NCBI GenBank assembly: GCA_029933755.1
Contig: JAOZNO010000291.1
Span: 1 to 5,462 of the forward strand
Origin: Bacteroidales bacterium
GTDB taxonomy: Bacteria > Bacteroidota > Bacteroidia > Bacteroidales > NBLH01
DNA: 5,462 nucleotides
Reading direction: 5' to 3'
The position numbers and the translations under genes are program-made. Below the pieces are notes generated by a model, which worked only from the letters and a program-made list of their open reading frames with translations, ran no database searches and was not told the DNA's origin. Within the stretch, counting starts at the first letter, position 1, and the number at the start of each line of letters is the position of its first letter. Positions 4,942-5,462 of this stretch are shown one piece after another.

Positions 4942-5462
4942 CTACAAATCATCATCTTCAACTGGCTCTTTAATATTAATAAGAACACTGCTCCAGGTAG
5001 TTACTTTCCACAAATTTCGGTTGTTCTTTTTTACCATTAATTGCCTTTTATTATCTGCACCAGAACTTTTAACAAAAACTTTAGTTCCGTCTTTAGCCTT
5101 TCCTAGCAAATTAACATTAAATTTATATTCATAAGGTAATTTTACTTGATAACTATTTTCAGGACTTGAACCTAAAATATATGAATTTGGAATTAATTTA
5201 TTATTATCTATATTGCGCTTAATCAAATCCATATCTTCATTAGCTAATTTATAAGCTTTGTAGACTTCACCTTCTTTTAACAAAGATTTATCTACTGATA
5301 TCACAAAACATTGTTCACCAAGTTTAGGATTATCAACATAAATTTTAAGTGCTAGCAAAAACATTGCAGCTCCACCTTCAGGTGTAACAGCTATGGCATT
5401 CCTTAGTGTAACAAATGCTTCTACATTCTTTGGTTGTTCAACTATTTTTATATCCTGTGCAT
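4942..5462 (-). CDS. Exported protein of unknown function (DUF6935-like?), N-terminus cut by window edge
   Basis: The frame is open from the stop at 4942-4944 to the right edge, giving 172 residues plus a partial codon; the internal Met at 5364 is not the start. The first visible residues, AQDIKIVEQPKNVEAF, look like the end of a signal peptide (cleavage near Ala-Gln), so only the leader seems to be missing. Conserved-looking blocks are LRNAIAVTPEGGAAMFLLAL (about visible residues 19-38), NSYILGSSPENSYQV, KVFVKSSGADNKRQ and LWKVTTWSSVLINIKEP, followed by an acidic tail EDDDL. From memory these blocks resemble the DUF6935 family of predicted exported proteins; I cannot confirm that and no biochemical role is known to me. 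The mature protein seems soluble and periplasmic, without membrane segments or a lipobox in view. It converges on the lipoprotein gene across copy B and the terminator. Confidence 0.8.
   Translation of the reverse strand, partial: AQDIKIVEQPKNVEAFVTLRNAIAVTPEGGAAMFLLALKIYVDNPKLGEQCFVISVDKSLLKEGEVYKAYKLANEDMDLIKRNIDNNKLIPNSYILGSSPENSYQVKLPYEYKFNVNLLGKAKDGTKVFVKSSGADNKRQLMVKKNNRNLWKVTTWSSVLINIKEPVEDDDL

Overview
The window looks like chromosomal DNA from a Bacteroidota bacterium, probably of the Bacteroidales/Marinilabiliales kind. The base composition is AT-rich. Genes start without clear Shine-Dalgarno sequences behind A/T-rich leaders. Several starts are preceded by the Bacteroidota -7 box TAnnTTTG. 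The proteins are typical of the phylum: a lumazine synthase opening MATSLKNLSDYDINSVP, a membrane-anchored TPR protein next to it, a small outer-membrane barrel and a multi-domain Ig-like lipoprotein. This placement is from sequence features and memory of families; no search was run.

Layout. Positions 1-320 (minus) hold most of a small His-rich membrane or exported protein that runs off the left edge. ribH follows at 401-898 (minus), then a degenerate inverted intergenic repeat (968-1105), a strong terminator (1121-1153) and a TPR membrane protein (1178-1864, minus). The 262-bp gap to 2127 is a divergent promoter region. A 171-aa outer-membrane protein (2127-2642) and a 591-aa surface-type lipoprotein (2904-4679) lie on the plus strand. 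A convergent minus-strand gene (4942 to the right edge) is cut at its N-terminus, probably inside its signal peptide.

How the parts relate. The TPR-ribH pairing is housekeeping and recalls a neighbourhood common in this phylum. The two plus-strand genes both encode envelope proteins, but each has its own surroundings and nothing proves they act together. The lipoprotein gene is bracketed by two same-orientation copies (2715-2890 and 4681-4836) of an imperfectly palindromic element of roughly 150 bp. The first copy carries a second, shorter REP-like sequence in its loop and a duplicated right end next to the lipoprotein start.

The most unusual content is therefore the intergenic repeats rather than the genes. 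I see no defence system, CRISPR array, transposase, tRNA or rRNA. No gene-free stretch exceeds 300 bases; the longest gap is the 279 bp at 899-1177.
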